Shown piece after piece: positions 21,589 through 30,313 of a DNA stretch of 31,297 bases. The position numbers and the translations under genes were made by a program. Within the stretch, counting starts at the first letter, position 1, and each line of letters begins with the position of its first letter. The stretch spans positions 1 to 31,297 of the forward strand of contig JBGAIY010000033.1 in assembly GCA_044225205.1 (NCBI GenBank). The letters are read 5' to 3'. This DNA comes from JAEUJT01 sp044225205. GTDB taxonomy: Bacteria > Myxococcota > Myxococcia > Myxococcales > Myxococcaceae. Under the pieces are notes generated by a model. It saw nothing but the letters and a program-made list of their open reading frames with translations. It was not told where the DNA came from and searched no databases.

Positions 21589-23787
21589 CTACCCAGTGTT
21601 GCCTTTGCGGTACAGCTCTCGAAACGTCGGCGACTTGGCGAGCACGACGGCGAGCGGGCCGACCGCTTCGACTTCGCCCTTCTCGATGACGACGATTCGG
21701 TCTGCGCGCTCGATGGTCGACATGCGGTGGGCGATGACGATGCGGGTACAACCGGCGTTGCGCACCACTTCGTCGATTCGCCGTTCGGTCGACGTGTCGA
21801 CGGCGCTCGTCGCTTCGTCGAGCAGCAGCAGCTTCGGCTTGCGCAACAGCGCGCGGGCGAGCGACAAGCGCTGCCGCTGGCCGCCCGAAAACACCGCGAA
21901 GTTCGAAATGATGGTGTCGTACCCGAGCGGCAGGGCGACGATTTCGTCGTGAATCTGGGCGAGCTTCGCGGCGGCGTAAATCTGCTCCATCGAAATCGAC
22001 GGGTCGCCCACTGAAAGGTTGTCGCGAATCGACTGGGTGAACAGGTACGGGCGCTGGGGCACGTAGCCCAACTGGGCGCGCACGCTCGACAATTCGAGCC
22101 GGGCCAAGTCTTCGTCGTCGTATTCGACGTGGCCTTCGGTCGGTTCGGCGAGGCCGGTCAGCAACCCCGCGAGCGTCGACTTGCCGCACCCCGACCGACC
22201 GACAATGGCGACGAACTCACCCGGCGCAATCGACAGGCTCACGTTGCGAAGCACCATGGGCGTGAGCGGGCTGTACCGAAACGACACGTTCACCAGCTTC
22301 ACCGCGCCCGTGAGGTGGGGAGCCACGCGCCGGGTGGTGATGTCTTGCTCTGACGGCGCGAACAGCACGTCGTCGATGCGTTCGAGGTACGCCTGAATGC
22401 GCGGTATGGTCGCGAGCGTTTGGCTCACCGACGAGAGCGGCATGAGCGCCGAGGCCGCCAACGACGACAGCGACAACATTTGGCCGATGCCCAATTCGCC
22501 CGTGCGCACTTTGAGGGTGCCCAGCAACAGCACGCCCAGCGGCGCCGTGTAGCGCAGCATGCTCTGCAGCGAGTCAGACACCGCGGCGACCACGTCGGCC
22601 TCGGTGCGCACCTTGGCCATGTCGACGACGCCATTCATGAGCCCGGTGACGCGCTTGTTTTCGAGCCCCAAGCTCTTGATGGTCTCGAACCCGTAGACCG
22701 ACTCGGCCGACTCAGCGGCGAGGCGACGGCCGGCGTACAATTCGAGCGACGCCAGCTTTCGCAGCTGCACGACCGACCACCCCGCCACCGCCAAGTGCAG
22801 CGCGAACGCGAACAGCACGGCCACGCCCATTGACGGTTGGGTCACCAGCAAAATGGTGACGAAGACCAAGGCCATGCCGCCGTCGACCATGCCGGTGAGC
22901 GCCGCCGAGCTGATGCTCTGCAACACCGAGTCGATGCCGCTGTTCATGAAGGCAATGTCGCCGGCCGAGCGGTCGTAAATGAAGTTCATGGGCGCGAAGA
23001 GCAGCCGCTCTTGAAAGTCGACGCGCATTTTGAGGCCGACCCGCAGCATCATGAGGGCGACGAGGCGACTGCGCACCATCGACGCCAAGAAGAAAAACAA
23101 GCTCACGACGCCGGCGGCGACCATGGCGACCGACAGCATGCGGTCGTCGGCTTGCGGCACGATGCGCCCCACCACCAACCCGGTGAGCGCAGGCATGGCG
23201 AACGACAGCACCTGCAGGGCCAGCGCGACGACGATGACGCGTTGCCACGCGGGGTCGCTCACCAATTCTTTGAGCAGCCGAACGAGCGCCGACTGCTTGC
23301 CCTTTCGCTTCTCGAAGTCGACGCCCGGTTCGAGCAAGAGCGCGACGCCGGTGAACGCTTTGCCCGCTTGTTCCCAGGTGAGGTGCAGGCGGCCGATGGC
23401 GGGGTCTGAAAGGTGAACGCCACGGTCGTCGGTGCGCTCGAGCACGACGAAGTGCCAAAAGTTCCAATGCAGAATGCTGCCGGGGGGCAGAATTTGGAGG
23501 TCGGCCAGGTCGATGGCGACGGCGCGGCCGCGCAGCCCGAAAACCGCGGCGGTTTGCATGAGCTGCTCGACGCTGACGCCCGAACCCGAGGCCACGACCA
23601 GCTGGCTGCGAATTTCTTCGATGGTGGTGTGGCGGCCGTAGTACCCGAGGTTCATGGCCAAGCAGGCCAAACCGCAGTCGGCCTCTTTGACCTGCTGAAT
23701 GTAAGGTATGCGGGTGGCGCGCAGGCGCGTGAGCACCTGATTGAACTGTGGGTACCGCTCCACGAGTTTGTCGAAGAATCCCGCCAC
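21589..23787 (-). CDS. peptidase-containing ABC exporter (C39 protease + TMD + ATPase)
   Basis: A 732-aa exporter of the PCAT/bacteriocin-processing type. Residues 1-150 are a C39 peptidase with Cys38 (VKEADCGLACLAM), His111 (HWNFWHFVVLE) and Asp127 (LSDPAIG), a complete catalytic set that cleaves after double-Gly leaders. The membrane domain covers about 175-460. The ATPase domain follows with Walker A GRSGCGKST, signature FSGGQRQRL, Walker B LLLLDEATSAVD and switch His in IAHRM. It should export and trim a peptide across the inner membrane with the two adaptors encoded just upstream. The gene starts 11 nt after the first adaptor's stop. I see no double-Gly precursor gene near it, so the substrate is unknown. 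Confidence 0.95.
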   Translation of the reverse strand: MAGFFDKLVERYPQFNQVLTRLRATRIPYIQQVKEADCGLACLAMNLGYYGRHTTIEEIRSQLVVASGSGVSVEQLMQTAAVFGLRGRAVAIDLADLQILPPGSILHWNFWHFVVLERTDDRGVHLSDPAIGRLHLTWEQAGKAFTGVALLLEPGVDFEKRKGKQSALVRLLKELVSDPAWQRVIVVALALQVLSFAMPALTGLVVGRIVPQADDRMLSVAMVAAGVVSLFFFLASMVRSRLVALMMLRVGLKMRVDFQERLLFAPMNFIYDRSAGDIAFMNSGIDSVLQSISSAALTGMVDGGMALVFVTILLVTQPSMGVAVLFAFALHLAVAGWSVVQLRKLASLELYAGRRLAAESAESVYGFETIKSLGLENKRVTGLMNGVVDMAKVRTEADVVAAVSDSLQSMLRYTAPLGVLLLGTLKVRTGELGIGQMLSLSSLAASALMPLSSVSQTLATIPRIQAYLERIDDVLFAPSEQDITTRRVAPHLTGAVKLVNVSFRYSPLTPMVLRNVSLSIAPGEFVAIVGRSGCGKSTLAGLLTGLAEPTEGHVEYDDEDLARLELSSVRAQLGYVPQRPYLFTQSIRDNLSVGDPSISMEQIYAAAKLAQIHDEIVALPLGYDTIISNFAVFSGGQRQRLSLARALLRKPKLLLLDEATSAVDTSTERRIDEVVRNAGCTRIVIAHRMSTIERADRIVVIEKGEVEAVGPLAVVLAKSPTFRELYRKGNTG

Positions 23788-23798
23788 CGTTTCTCCAG

Positions 23799-24809
23799 TT
23801 AGTACAGCCGTCGCAGCCAGGGAGCCAGCAACACCACCAACCGCACTTGTCGCACCGGCACTTCGGCCATGGCCGGCATGCCGTCGTGGTACCCCAATTC
23901 GCGCCCGTCGACGACGAATGAAGTGCCCTCGATGTCGGCTTGCACGAGCGTCACCGGCCCTTCGACCAACACCGAGTCGGCCACGTCGGGGCCCAGAAAC
24001 CGCCGCGCCTCAGACGGGCCGATGACCTGTTGAGACACGTCGACGACCCGCACCGTTTGGTACGCGTAAGAATAGCCCAGCAATTCGAGCCGCAAGGGCA
24101 TGCCGGGCTGCACTTCGGGGCGTGAGGTGCCGGGCAGCAGCGCCATCACCCGAAACTTGGGCTCGAGTTCGAGCAACGAAATGATGGGCAAGCCCGCGGC
24201 CATGTACTGGCCGGGCCGGGCGCGCACGTCGCTGACGCGGCCGGTTTTCGGAGCGCGAATCGACCGGTCGAGCAGCTTGGCCCGCGCCAAGTCGCGCTGC
24301 GCCCGCAACCCGACGAGGGCCTCGCGGGCCGAACGGTCGCTGCGCTCGAGCAGAGAGCGAGCGAGCTGCTGGTCGAATTCGCCCTGCAAGCGCGAAAGGT
24401 CGGCGGCTTCTTGCTCGTCGTTGAGCCGCAACAACACCTGGCCTTCTTGCACCAGCTGACCTGGCGTCACCATGACTTCGGCCACCTGGCCGGCCGCGCG
24501 GGTGGTGATGACCGTCTTCGACGACGCCGCGATGATGGCGGGCCCACGGCTGTATTCATTGACGCGGGCGAAGAGGCCCATGATGACGACGGTGATGAAG
24601 AAGGCCGCGACCACCCAGTACGCGGCGTGCAACCACAGCGGCGCCACCTGTAAGACTTCGCCGTACTTTCGTTTCGGGGCCCGCGACTCTTGTACGGCCT
24701 CGAGCCGGTAAATGCCGTGACGTTTGTCAGGAGCGTCGTCTTCGCGCTCGGCGTCGGTGAGCGGGCGCTCCGGAGCGGGCCGGCCGGGTTCGGTTTCGTT
24801 TTCGCTCAT
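23799..24809 (-). CDS. HlyD-family membrane fusion protein (adaptor 1)
   Basis: A 336-aa periplasmic adaptor. A charged cytoplasmic N-terminus of about 55 residues precedes one membrane segment (LWLHAAYWVVAAFFITVVIMGLF, 58-80). Then come a lipoyl-type half motif (TTRAAGQVAEVMVTPGQLVQEGQVLLRL), a coiled-coil hairpin near 135-185, the second lipoyl half (RAPKTGRVSDVRARPGQYMAAGLPIISL) and a beta-barrel region. Such proteins bridge an inner-membrane ABC exporter to an outer-membrane channel; no TolC-type gene is in the window. Its ATG overlaps the stop of the second adaptor (ATGA) and its stop is 11 nt before the C39 exporter, so the three should be made together. Confidence 0.9.
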   Translation of the reverse strand: MSENETEPGRPAPERPLTDAEREDDAPDKRHGIYRLEAVQESRAPKRKYGEVLQVAPLWLHAAYWVVAAFFITVVIMGLFARVNEYSRGPAIIAASSKTVITTRAAGQVAEVMVTPGQLVQEGQVLLRLNDEQEAADLSRLQGEFDQQLARSLLERSDRSAREALVGLRAQRDLARAKLLDRSIRAPKTGRVSDVRARPGQYMAAGLPIISLLELEPKFRVMALLPGTSRPEVQPGMPLRLELLGYSYAYQTVRVVDVSQQVIGPSEARRFLGPDVADSVLVEGPVTLVQADIEGTSFVVDGRELGYHDGMPAMAEVPVRQVRLVVLLAPWLRRLY

Positions 24810-25747
24810 CGAGCAGGCCCCTCAATGAAGACTCGCACCATGGCGCCGAACGGGGGCCCGCCGTCTTGGGCCCAGACGTTGGCTTCGGCGACTCGGGTCA
24901 TCGACGCGGGGTCGAGCGCGGGGGCGACTTCGGTGATGCTGCCGCGCCATTCACCGGTGCCTCCCGGCAGCCGAGCGACGATGCCGCCGTCGACCGCGAT
25001 GCCGGTTTCGCCGCCCTCGGGCACGGCGAAGCGAACCCGCCAGCCGGCCTGGCCGACGAGCCGCATCACCACGGTGCCCGCGGCGACCGAAGCACCCGGG
25101 TCTAAGAAGCGGTCGGAGACGACGCTGTCGACGGGGGCGCGCAGCGAGCGTTGGGCCAACCGCTCGCGCAGCTGCTCCTCTTTGGCCACGTTCTGCGTCT
25201 TGCGTGCGCGCAGGGCTTTTTCATTGGCGAGGGCGAACTTCGCGGCGTAGAGGGCGCTCGACAATTCGTCGATGTTGAGGTGCTGCGAGGCATTGACGGC
25301 GCGGCGCTTTCGTTCGTCAGCCTGTTTTCGTTCGAGCACGGCCCGCTCGATGTCGGCGTTGTCGCGTTCGATTTGGGCTTGGGCCATGGCCAGTTCGTGG
25401 CGCAGCTCGGCGCTTTCGAGGGTGACCAACACTTGCCCTTGGCTGACGACGTCTCCAATGCGGGCCGAGACGGTGAGAATGGTGCCGTCTTGGAGCGACG
25501 CGACGTCAACCGTGGAGCTGCTGATGACGACGCCGACGAAGCCGGCGTCTCCCTCGAGGGCGGGGGTGCTGTCTGAGGGCGCGGCCCCGGTGGCGGCCGG
25601 GGTGGGGGCGTCGGGGGGGCGGCGCTCGAGCGGGCGAGTGGCCACCGAAACGGCGACGGCCAGCACCGCCGTGAGGGCGGCAATGGCGGTGCTCAAAATG
25701 GCTGAAGACGAGACGCGCACGGAGGAGTGGAGAGCATGACCAACCAC
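24806..25747 (-). CDS. HlyD/RND-type periplasmic adaptor (adaptor 2)
   Basis: A 313-aa adaptor from a GTG giving MVGHALHSSVRVSSSAIL; a GTG at residue 10 is an alternative start. One membrane segment is near 16-36 (AILSTAIAALTAVLAVAVSVA), then a Pro/Thr linker, a lipoyl half (LQDGTILTVSARIGDVVSQGQVLVTL), a long coiled coil near 108-195 (ELAMAQAQIERDNADIERAVLERKQADERKRR), the second half (LRAPVDSVVSDRFLDPGASVAAGTVVMRL) and a beta-barrel. The first gene of the exporter unit, it differs clearly in sequence from adaptor 1, so the exporter may use a mixed adaptor ring or have two states. It is divergent from the frameshifted sigma-54 activator, 115 nt away. Confidence 0.88.
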   Translation of the reverse strand: MVGHALHSSVRVSSSAILSTAIAALTAVLAVAVSVATRPLERRPPDAPTPAATGAAPSDSTPALEGDAGFVGVVISSSTVDVASLQDGTILTVSARIGDVVSQGQVLVTLESAELRHELAMAQAQIERDNADIERAVLERKQADERKRRAVNASQHLNIDELSSALYAAKFALANEKALRARKTQNVAKEEQLRERLAQRSLRAPVDSVVSDRFLDPGASVAAGTVVMRLVGQAGWRVRFAVPEGGETGIAVDGGIVARLPGGTGEWRGSITEVAPALDPASMTRVAEANVWAQDGGPPFGAMVRVFIEGPAR

Positions 25748-25862
25748 ACGAGATGATCAAGTTCCCGATGGGTCAAAACACACCGACCGTCTGGGCGATT
25801 TCAATCTTTCGCGATTCGGGCTTGGACAACGTGCCGCAGAGGGGCGACACTGAAGGTCAAAG

Positions 25863-27696
25863 ATGAGTCGCGCGTTCTTCGATGTGACATCCCGCGGGGC
25901 GGGAACCATCTTTTCGCTCCCTGCTCTCGGTGAAGTGACCGTGGGCAGCGCTCCCGAGGCCGACATTCGGGTCGAAAACCTCGACCCGGTACACCTGCGT
26001 TTCGACACCGCCACCCACGTGATGGAAATTGTGGGCAAAGGCGTACAGTTCGGCGACGAAGACGTCGCGCCGGGCACCCGGTGGCCCATTGAGCCCGGCG
26101 AGACGCTGAATGTCGGAGAAGCGAAGCTGGTGTACGTGGCATGGCGCCAAGTGGCGACGCGGGTCGTCAGCTCACACGAATACTTCGAGCAGCGGGCCGC
26201 CGAAGAGTGCATTCGGGCCGGGCGGCGCAAGTCGGTCTTCTCGCTCGTCAACGTTCGGCTGCGTTCGACGTTGCCGTCGGGTGAAATCGAGAGCGCGCTG
26301 GCGAGCTCGATTCGGCTGACCGACGTGTTGTCGCTGTACGTGCCGGGCATTTACGAAATCATCTTGTTCGACACCGACCCCGAGGGCGCCGACCTGGTGG
26401 TGGGCCGCATTCGGCGCGTGCTCGAGCAGCTCGACATTCGGGCCGCCGCCGGGGCCGCCCACTTTCCCCACAACGGGCGCACGGTCGACGAGTTGACCGA
26501 AGCGGCGGCGCGGGCGGCGGTGGGTACCTCGGGCCACGACCCGGTCGAAGACAGCAGCTTCGACATCACCGTCATGGGGTCTGACGACCTCATCATGCGG
26601 GTCTCGAAGAGCGAACTGAACGTGCTCATTTTGGGCGAAACGGGTTCAGGCAAAGAAGTGCTCGCGGCGCGGGTGCACCGCCTGTCGCGGCGGGCGGGCC
26701 AGCCCTTCTTGAAATTGAACTGCGCGGCGTTCACCGAGACGTTGCTCGAAAGCGAATTGTTCGGCCATGAGAAGGGGTCGTTCACCGGAGCCCACGCGAC
26801 GAAGCTCGGCTTGCTCGAAACCGCCGACGGCGGCACGGTGTTTCTCGACGAAATTGGTGAATTGCCGCTCACCATGCAGTCGAAGCTCTTGCGCGTGCTC
26901 GAAGAACGAATGGTGCTGCGCGTCGGCGGCCTCAAAGCCCGCGCCATCAACGTTCGGTTCGTGGCCGCCACCAACCGAGACCTCGAGCTCGAAGTCGAAA
27001 AGGGCCGGTTTCGGGCCGACTTGTACTTTCGGCTCGACGGCGCGACGTTGGTCGTGCCTCCCTTGCGCGAGCGCATGAGCGAATTCGAGACCATTGCGGC
27101 CGACTTGCTCAAAGAAGCGAGTGCGAAAATGGGCCGGCCCAACGTGCCGCGCCTGACCCGCTCTGTCGGTGCTCAAGAAGTACCACTGGCCGGGCAACAT
27201 TCGTGAATTGCGCAACGTGCTCGAGCGCGCGGTCATGTTGACCGAGAGCACCGAAATTCACCGGCAGCACCTGCCGCTCGAGAAGCTGACCGGCCGGTTC
27301 GCTTCGGTGCGGCCGCCGACGTCGACCCCGCGCGGGTTCGACCTGACGCCCGAACCCGACCGGCGCACGCCGATGCCGCCTTCGCCCCTGCCGCCGTCGC
27401 CACAAATGCCGATGACGCCTTCGGGTGGCACGCCGTTGCCTCCGTTTTCTGACGAATTCACGCCAACGCCCGGCTCGTCGTTCGACCCGTCGCAACCCCG
27501 GCGACGAGGGCTGGGCTTGCTGGCGTCGTCGCAAGACCGGGCGGCACTCGAAGCGCGCGAGCGAAAAACCATTGAAGACACGCTGCTCGCCTGCGCCGGC
27601 AACCAGAGCCGCGCCGCTGAAATATTGGGCATTTCGCGGCGTACGCTCATCAAGCGCATTGCCGCTTACGGCATTGCCCGCCCCCGCAAGCGCTGA
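25863..27696 (+). pseudogene. sigma-54 activator with degenerate FHA and GGDEF-like domains, frameshifted
   Basis: The first frame codes 447 aa and ends at 27206. The C-terminus continues one base on (KKYHWPGNIRELRNVLERA) to 27696, so one extra base or two missing bases near 27157-27165 split a 610-aa activator. The N-terminus (about 12-90) looks FHA-like but lacks the SRxH signature. Residues about 122-222 resemble the end of a GGDEF domain (LYVPGIYEIILFDTD, GRIRRVLEQL, GAAHFPHNGRTVDELTEAAARAA) without GGDEF residues. AAA+ motifs are GETGSGKE (258-265), GSFTGA in place of GAFTGA, and GGTVFLDEIGE. After a Pro-rich linker comes a Fis-type helix-turn-helix (NQSRAAEILGISRRTLIKRI). Divergent from the C39 exporter, it is a natural regulator of it. 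The break may be real or a sequence error. Confidence 0.85.
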
Positions 27697-27758
27697 ATCG
27701 CTTCAGAAATATTGGTGCGCTGGCCGACAATGGGTTTTTCTGCCCCCAAGGGGTGACC

Positions 27759-29282
27759 ATGCGCTGGCTTGCCATTGTTTCGACACTGGGGTGTTTGCTG
27801 GGGTGCGGTGTGCCGACGGCCCAATGTTCTTTCGGCGCCAGCGAATGCCAGGGCAACGCGGTGTTCAGCTGCGTGAATGGGCGCTGGTCGCAGAGCCAGG
27901 TGTGCAGCACCGCGCAGACCTGCAACAACGGCCAATGCGTCAGCAACACCGCGTGCACCGAGCGAACGACCCAGTGCAAAGGCAACGCGGTCTACACCTG
28001 CACCAACGGCGCGCTGGTGCTGACGACGACGTGCAACAGCAACCAGTCGTGCTCGGCCGGCGCCTGCGTCACCGGGTGCACGACGGGTGCGACGCAGTGT
28101 CAGGGCAACGACGTGTACACCTGTTCGGCCCAGAGCTGGACGCTGTCTCAGCACTGCACCGGGGCCTGCTCACAAGGCAGCTGCACCACGAGCGGCGTCG
28201 ACGGCGGCTCGACTTCTGCTGACGGCGGCACGGCCTGCACGAGCGGCACCTACGAGTGCCGAGGGGGCGACCTCTACGGGTGCATCAACGGCAAGTTCGT
28301 TTTCAAACAAACGTGCTCGGCGAACGCCGCCGAGTCGTGCAGCACCACCGGCAGCTGCGTCTGCAGCAACAACGCCGTCAAATGCGGCAGCACGTCAGAA
28401 GTCGACCGCTGCGTCGGGGGCCGGTGGCTGCTCGACTCGCGCTGTGAAGCGGGCTTCACCTGCACCAACGGCACGTGCGCCTGCACCAGCGGCGCGACGA
28501 CCTGCTACGGCAATGACCTGTACACCTGCAACGGCGGCGTCTTCAGCAAGACGCAGACCTGCGCGACGAACTGCCAAGCCGGCAAGTGCGTGGCCGCGCA
28601 GTGCGCCAACGGCGACCGGGTCTGTTCGGGCAACGACCTCTACGTGTGCAGCGGAGGCACCTGGTCGGGCTCGAGTTGCGGCGGCCAGGCCTGCTTCAAC
28701 GGCGCCTGCGTGGCGTCGTGCTCGAGTGGCACCTATGGCTGTTCGGGCAACGACGTCTGGTATTGCTCGAATGGCGCGTGGGCGTACCAGTACACCTGTC
28801 TGCAAGGCTACACCTGCGGCTCGGGCGGGAGCTGCGTGGCGAACTGCACGGCGGGCGACTCGTTCTGCTCGGGGCAAGACGTGTACAGTTGTTCGGGCGG
28901 GTCGTGGGTCTACCAACAGACGTGCCTCGCGTCAGAAGACTGCAGCAATGGCCGGTGCATCACGTCACTCGCGTGCGGCCTGTCGGGCGAGTCATGTCAC
29001 AAAAGTGGTGACTGCGCCGACGGGTACACCTGCCTCGACACCGCGGGCTACGCGTGCCCTGGAGGGAGCGCGTTCTGTCAGTGCTCGTACGGCGCGTGCG
29101 GCACGAGCGTGAACGACTGCTACGACGACCTCGACTGCTGCCCTGGGTACCTGTGCAACGGCTCGGGGTACTGCCAAGGCCCCTATTCGTGCCTGCCGAA
29201 TGGCTCGCTGTGCCGCAGCGACAACGACTGCTGTGGGTTGCATTGTTCGGCCACCGACAGCTGTTCGGGCACCTGCAATTGA
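27759..29282 (+). CDS. Cys-rich repeat lipoprotein
   Basis: I choose the ATG two codons inside the GTG start because AAGGGG then sits at good spacing. The 507-aa product begins MRWLAIVSTLGCLLGC, a lipoprotein signal (lipobox LLGC). The body is a tandem array of units of roughly 35-45 residues that look like C-x-GNDVYTC-SGGSW-x-QTC-...-CSNGRCV, about nine copies of varying quality, interrupted by a DGGSTSADGG linker. The C-terminal hundred residues hold knottin-like motifs (CHKSGDCADGYTC, DDLDCCPGYLCNGSGYC, CRSDNDCCGLHC). Cysteine is extremely abundant, so it must be disulfide-bonded outside the cytoplasm. No enzyme motif is present. A surface adhesin, stalk or toxin-like role is possible but not shown. 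Confidence 0.88.
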   Translation: MRWLAIVSTLGCLLGCGVPTAQCSFGASECQGNAVFSCVNGRWSQSQVCSTAQTCNNGQCVSNTACTERTTQCKGNAVYTCTNGALVLTTTCNSNQSCSAGACVTGCTTGATQCQGNDVYTCSAQSWTLSQHCTGACSQGSCTTSGVDGGSTSADGGTACTSGTYECRGGDLYGCINGKFVFKQTCSANAAESCSTTGSCVCSNNAVKCGSTSEVDRCVGGRWLLDSRCEAGFTCTNGTCACTSGATTCYGNDLYTCNGGVFSKTQTCATNCQAGKCVAAQCANGDRVCSGNDLYVCSGGTWSGSSCGGQACFNGACVASCSSGTYGCSGNDVWYCSNGAWAYQYTCLQGYTCGSGGSCVANCTAGDSFCSGQDVYSCSGGSWVYQQTCLASEDCSNGRCITSLACGLSGESCHKSGDCADGYTCLDTAGYACPGGSAFCQCSYGACGTSVNDCYDDLDCCPGYLCNGSGYCQGPYSCLPNGSLCRSDNDCCGLHCSATDSCSGTCN

Positions 29283-29324
29283 CGCGCTTGACGCTGGGCG
29301 CGGGGCCGTGACTTTCTGCGGCGC

Positions 29325-29789
29325 ATGAACAGCGTCGGCGTCGCCAACATTCTCCACCGAGACACCATTGCCATGCTCGCGGGCAACCGAACGTTCGGCC
29401 GCGGGCAAGAATGTTTTACGACCGGGCGGGTGCTGGGCGTCGAATCGGCTCCTGGTGAATTGGCCGGCATCGTCAAGCCGCAAGAAACCGGCCGGGCACC
29501 GTACGAAGTGCGCATTTGGGTGCGTGACGACGGCTTGGCCTTCGAATGCACCTGCCCCATTGGGTCAAGCCGCCAGTTCTGCAAGCACACGGTGGCGGTG
29601 ACGCTCGCCCACCTCGAAAAAGAGCGGAGGCGCGCCGAAGCCGAAGTCGCTCAACTCAAAGAGCAGCTGTTGGGGGTGAGTCTCAAAGCCCTGCTCGACG
29701 GCCTGGTGCGAGAAGCCAGGGCCGACTCGGCCGTACACGAGGCGCTCAAGCGCGTCGTGAGCCAAGCCGAACCTGACCGAGTCAGGTGA
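29325..29789 (+). CDS. SWIM zinc-finger protein
   Basis: A 154-aa protein from an ATG with no strong ribosome site. Residues 75-88 form a SWIM finger, C75-x-C77-x8-C86-x-H88 (CTCPIGSSRQFCKH), a small zinc domain that binds DNA or proteins. The N-terminal part (HRDTIAMLAGNRTFGRGQECFTTGRV) is the stretch usually found before the finger in bacterial SWIM proteins, and an acidic/basic coiled coil follows (HLEKERRRAEAEVAQLKEQLLG). No helicase or nuclease domain is attached, which in larger SWIM proteins indicates the pathway, so the role is open. Its last 8 bases overlap the 3' end of the convergent universal stress protein gene. Confidence 0.85.
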   Translation: MNSVGVANILHRDTIAMLAGNRTFGRGQECFTTGRVLGVESAPGELAGIVKPQETGRAPYEVRIWVRDDGLAFECTCPIGSSRQFCKHTVAVTLAHLEKERRRAEAEVAQLKEQLLGVSLKALLDGLVREARADSAVHEALKRVVSQAEPDRVR

Positions 29790-30198
29790 CGACCAGCACC
29801 GGCACTTTGCATGAATGCACCAACTGGTCGGTCACGCTGCCCAGCACCCACCGGGCAATCGCGCCTCGGTGGTGGCTGCCGACGACGACCATTTCGAACG
29901 CCTCTTCTTGGGCGACTTGGGCAATGACTTCGGCCGCGTGGCCGACCCGCTGTACGGTTTTTACCGTGACGCCCAGGTCGCCGAGGCGCTCTTTGACGTC
30001 GTTCAACACGGCTTCACCGGCGACCGACAAGTCGAGCGTGGGGTCGGGGAAACCGGCGTTCCACTCCGCGACGGCGGCGAACGACGGGGTGGCGTGCACG
30101 AGCGTCACGTCACCCGCTGAGTTCTGGGCCAACGCCACGGCGACCGCGGCGGCGTGAAGCGATTCGACCGAACCATCGACGGCGGCGAGTATTTTCAT
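29782..30198 (-). CDS. universal stress protein (UspA family)
   Basis: A 138-aa single-domain Usp. The N-terminus MKILAAVDGSVESLHAA is the first strand and turn with the conserved Asp of the nucleotide site. The C-terminus VVVGSHHRGAIARWVLGSVTDQLVHSCKVPVLVV carries the G-2x-G-9x-G-S pattern of ATP-binding Usps. Length and motifs are standard. It is cytoplasmic and probably stress- or starvation-induced, as is usual for the family. It converges on the SWIM gene with an 8-nt overlap and is divergent from the ClC gene. The 115-nt upstream gap has TGGCGTTTTTTCAGCC on the minus strand (30283 to 30268), which keeps the GG/GC spacing of a sigma-54 promoter but matches the -12 box poorly. Confidence 0.95.
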   Translation of the reverse strand: MKILAAVDGSVESLHAAAVAVALAQNSAGDVTLVHATPSFAAVAEWNAGFPDPTLDLSVAGEAVLNDVKERLGDLGVTVKTVQRVGHAAEVIAQVAQEEAFEMVVVGSHHRGAIARWVLGSVTDQLVHSCKVPVLVVT

Positions 30199-30313
30199 GG
30201 CGAACTCCGGTGTGGCGTTTCAACCGTTCAACGAGGCCCCCGACCCGCCGGCTTCACCATCGCGCCGTGGCTGAAAAAACGCCATGGGGGGTCGTGCGGT
30301 TTAGACTTGGGCC

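Noticed and set aside
25823..25838. TGGACAACGTGCCGCA before the frameshifted activator as a sigma-54 promoter
   Set aside because: GG and GC spacing is right, but most other core positions fail, so it is no better than chance.
20159..25862. Search for a double-Gly leader peptide gene next to the C39 exporter
   Set aside because: No short frame with a GG or GA leader and ribosome site was found in the gaps. The substrate is probably encoded elsewhere.
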